Source: Deltaproteobacteria bacterium
Lineage (GTDB): Bacteria; Desulfobacterota; DSM-4660; Desulfatiglandales; HGW-15
DNA length: 7,979 bases
Assembly: GCA_016926135.1 (NCBI GenBank)
Contig: JAFGPH010000013.1
Span: 1-7,979 of the forward strand
Reading direction: 5' to 3'
Shown here: positions 7,328 to 7,979 of the stretch, piece by piece
How the letters are laid out: the number at the start of each line of letters is the position of its first letter
How positions within the stretch are numbered: position 1 is the stretch's first letter
The notes under the pieces: model-generated
What the model was told of the DNA's origin: nothing
Seen by the model: the letters and a program-made list of their open reading frames with translations, nothing else
Databases searched by the model: none
Translations under genes and position numbers: made by a program

Positions 7328-7347
7328 CCCCGCGCATGAGCACGGGG
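7328..7347 (+). other. Small GC-rich hairpin between the kinase and SDR genes
   Basis: CCCCGCGC (7328-7335) and GCACGGGG (7340-7347) can form an 8-base stem with one mismatch and an ATGA loop, within the 59-base spacer ahead of the SDR gene. No T-run follows, so it is not an intrinsic terminator. It lies about ten bases upstream of the SDR ribosome site GGAGG and might mark an mRNA processing point or tune expression. It could equally be incidental in GC-rich DNA. Confidence 0.25.
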
Positions 7348-7366
7348 AGCTTCACCGGAGGAGACC

Positions 7367-7979
7367 ATGGAACTTGAAAGGCTTTGCCGCTCTCATGATT
7401 TCACGGGCCGCACCATTGTGATTTCCGGAGGGGCCGGGGTGCTGGGGGGCGAGATGGGCTCGGCCCTCGTGCGTTCCGGTGCGAATGTGGTTGTTCTGGA
7501 TCGGGATCTCTCCCGTTCAGACCCTTTGAGGGAGCGTCTCGATCGGGGGCCCGGTCGGGCAAGGCTCATTCGTGCGGACGTCCTCGACAAGGAGAGCCTC
7601 CTCAGGGCAAAGGAAGAGATCCTGGTCGCGTTCGGCAGGATCACCGGGTTGATCAATGCGGCGGGAGGGAATCTTTCCCAGGCAACCACAGGCCCGGATC
7701 TGTCCTTTTTCGATCTCCCGGACGACGTCCTGAAGCAGGTGGTGGATCTCAATCTCGTGGGCACCATCCTTGCGAGTCAGGTGTTCGGCCGGTTGATGGC
7801 GGATGCGGGCGAAGGGGTGATCATCAACATTTCGTCCATGGCTGCCTACCGTCCCCTCACGCGCACCATCGGTTACAGCGCCGCCAAGGCGGCCGTGACG
7901 AATTTCACGCAATGGCTTGCCGTCCACATGGCCCATGGGTACTCACCGAAGATTCGAGTTAACGCCATTGCGCCGGGCT
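7367..7979 (+). CDS. uxuB: SDR-type fructuronate reductase / D-mannonate oxidoreductase, 3'-truncated by the window edge
   Basis: This is a short-chain dehydrogenase/reductase, with 204 residues visible of an expected 270-280. Features seen are the dinucleotide-binding SGGAGVLG (20-27), D45 after the second strand, NAAGG (97-101), N129, and the catalytic S157, Y170 and K174. The stretches INAAGGNLSQATT, NLVGTILASQVFG and YSAAKAAVTNFTQWLAVH match my memory of the Bacillus YjmF/UxuB branch, which reduces D-fructuronate to D-mannonate, rather than generic 3-oxoacyl-ACP reductases. The ATG at 7367 has a strong GGAGGAG (7357-7363). It lies in the same run as uxaC, whose product would be its substrate, and that supports the call. 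A different polyol or sugar-acid dehydrogenase remains possible. The gene ends at the window edge only because the window ends. Confidence 0.75.
   Translation, partial: MELERLCRSHDFTGRTIVISGGAGVLGGEMGSALVRSGANVVVLDRDLSRSDPLRERLDRGPGRARLIRADVLDKESLLRAKEEILVAFGRITGLINAAGGNLSQATTGPDLSFFDLPDDVLKQVVDLNLVGTILASQVFGRLMADAGEGVIINISSMAAYRPLTRTIGYSAAKAAVTNFTQWLAVHMAHGYSPKIRVNAIAPG

Noticed and set aside
1..7979. CRISPR arrays, tRNA or rRNA genes, insertion sequences, phage or defence genes
   Set aside because: I saw no spaced direct repeats, cloverleaf-like stretches, transposase motifs or defence-type domains. The window reads as ordinary metabolic chromosome.

Overview
The window is GC-rich and densely coded. 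Every convincing gene is on the + strand. It looks like chromosomal DNA of a metabolically versatile Gram-negative bacterium. The style of the hybrid histidine kinase (a PAS sensor, then a GGIAHQFNN-type H-box, then an attached receiver) and the codon use suggest a Desulfobacterota (deltaproteobacterial) or related lineage. That placement is inference from sequence style, not a database result.

Layout. Positions 1-1615 carry most of a hybrid histidine kinase whose true N-terminus lies left of the window. A 90-residue protein of unknown function (1630-1902) follows closely. After a 48-base gap containing an inverted repeat that overlaps a ribosome binding site, a tight co-directional gene run begins at 1951 and leaves the window at 7979: a LarA-type nickel-pincer hydroxyacid racemase/epimerase homologue (1951-3201), uronate isomerase UxaC (3227-4642), a D-2-hydroxyacid dehydrogenase (4736-5743), an FGGY sugar kinase of gluconokinase type (5733-7307), and the first 204 residues of an SDR resembling the Bacillus-type fructuronate reductase UxuB (7367-7979). 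A short repeat made of inverted heptamers sits between uxaC and the dehydrogenase gene.

How the genes may work together. UxaC turns D-glucuronate into D-fructuronate, and the SDR would reduce that to D-mannonate. The classical route then dehydrates mannonate (UxuA) to 2-keto-3-deoxygluconate. No uxuA, kdgK or aldolase gene is visible here. The run instead has a LarA-family C2 epimerase candidate and a gluconokinase-type kinase. This suggests a variant route: glucuronate, fructuronate, mannonate, gluconate (C2 epimerisation on a nickel-pincer cofactor), then 6-phosphogluconate. The dehydrogenase could feed in 2-ketogluconate or handle a side product at the same C2 position. The enzyme families are well supported; the assembled pathway is a hypothesis. 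The nickel-cofactor genes larB, larC and larE and any sugar-acid transporter must lie outside the window.
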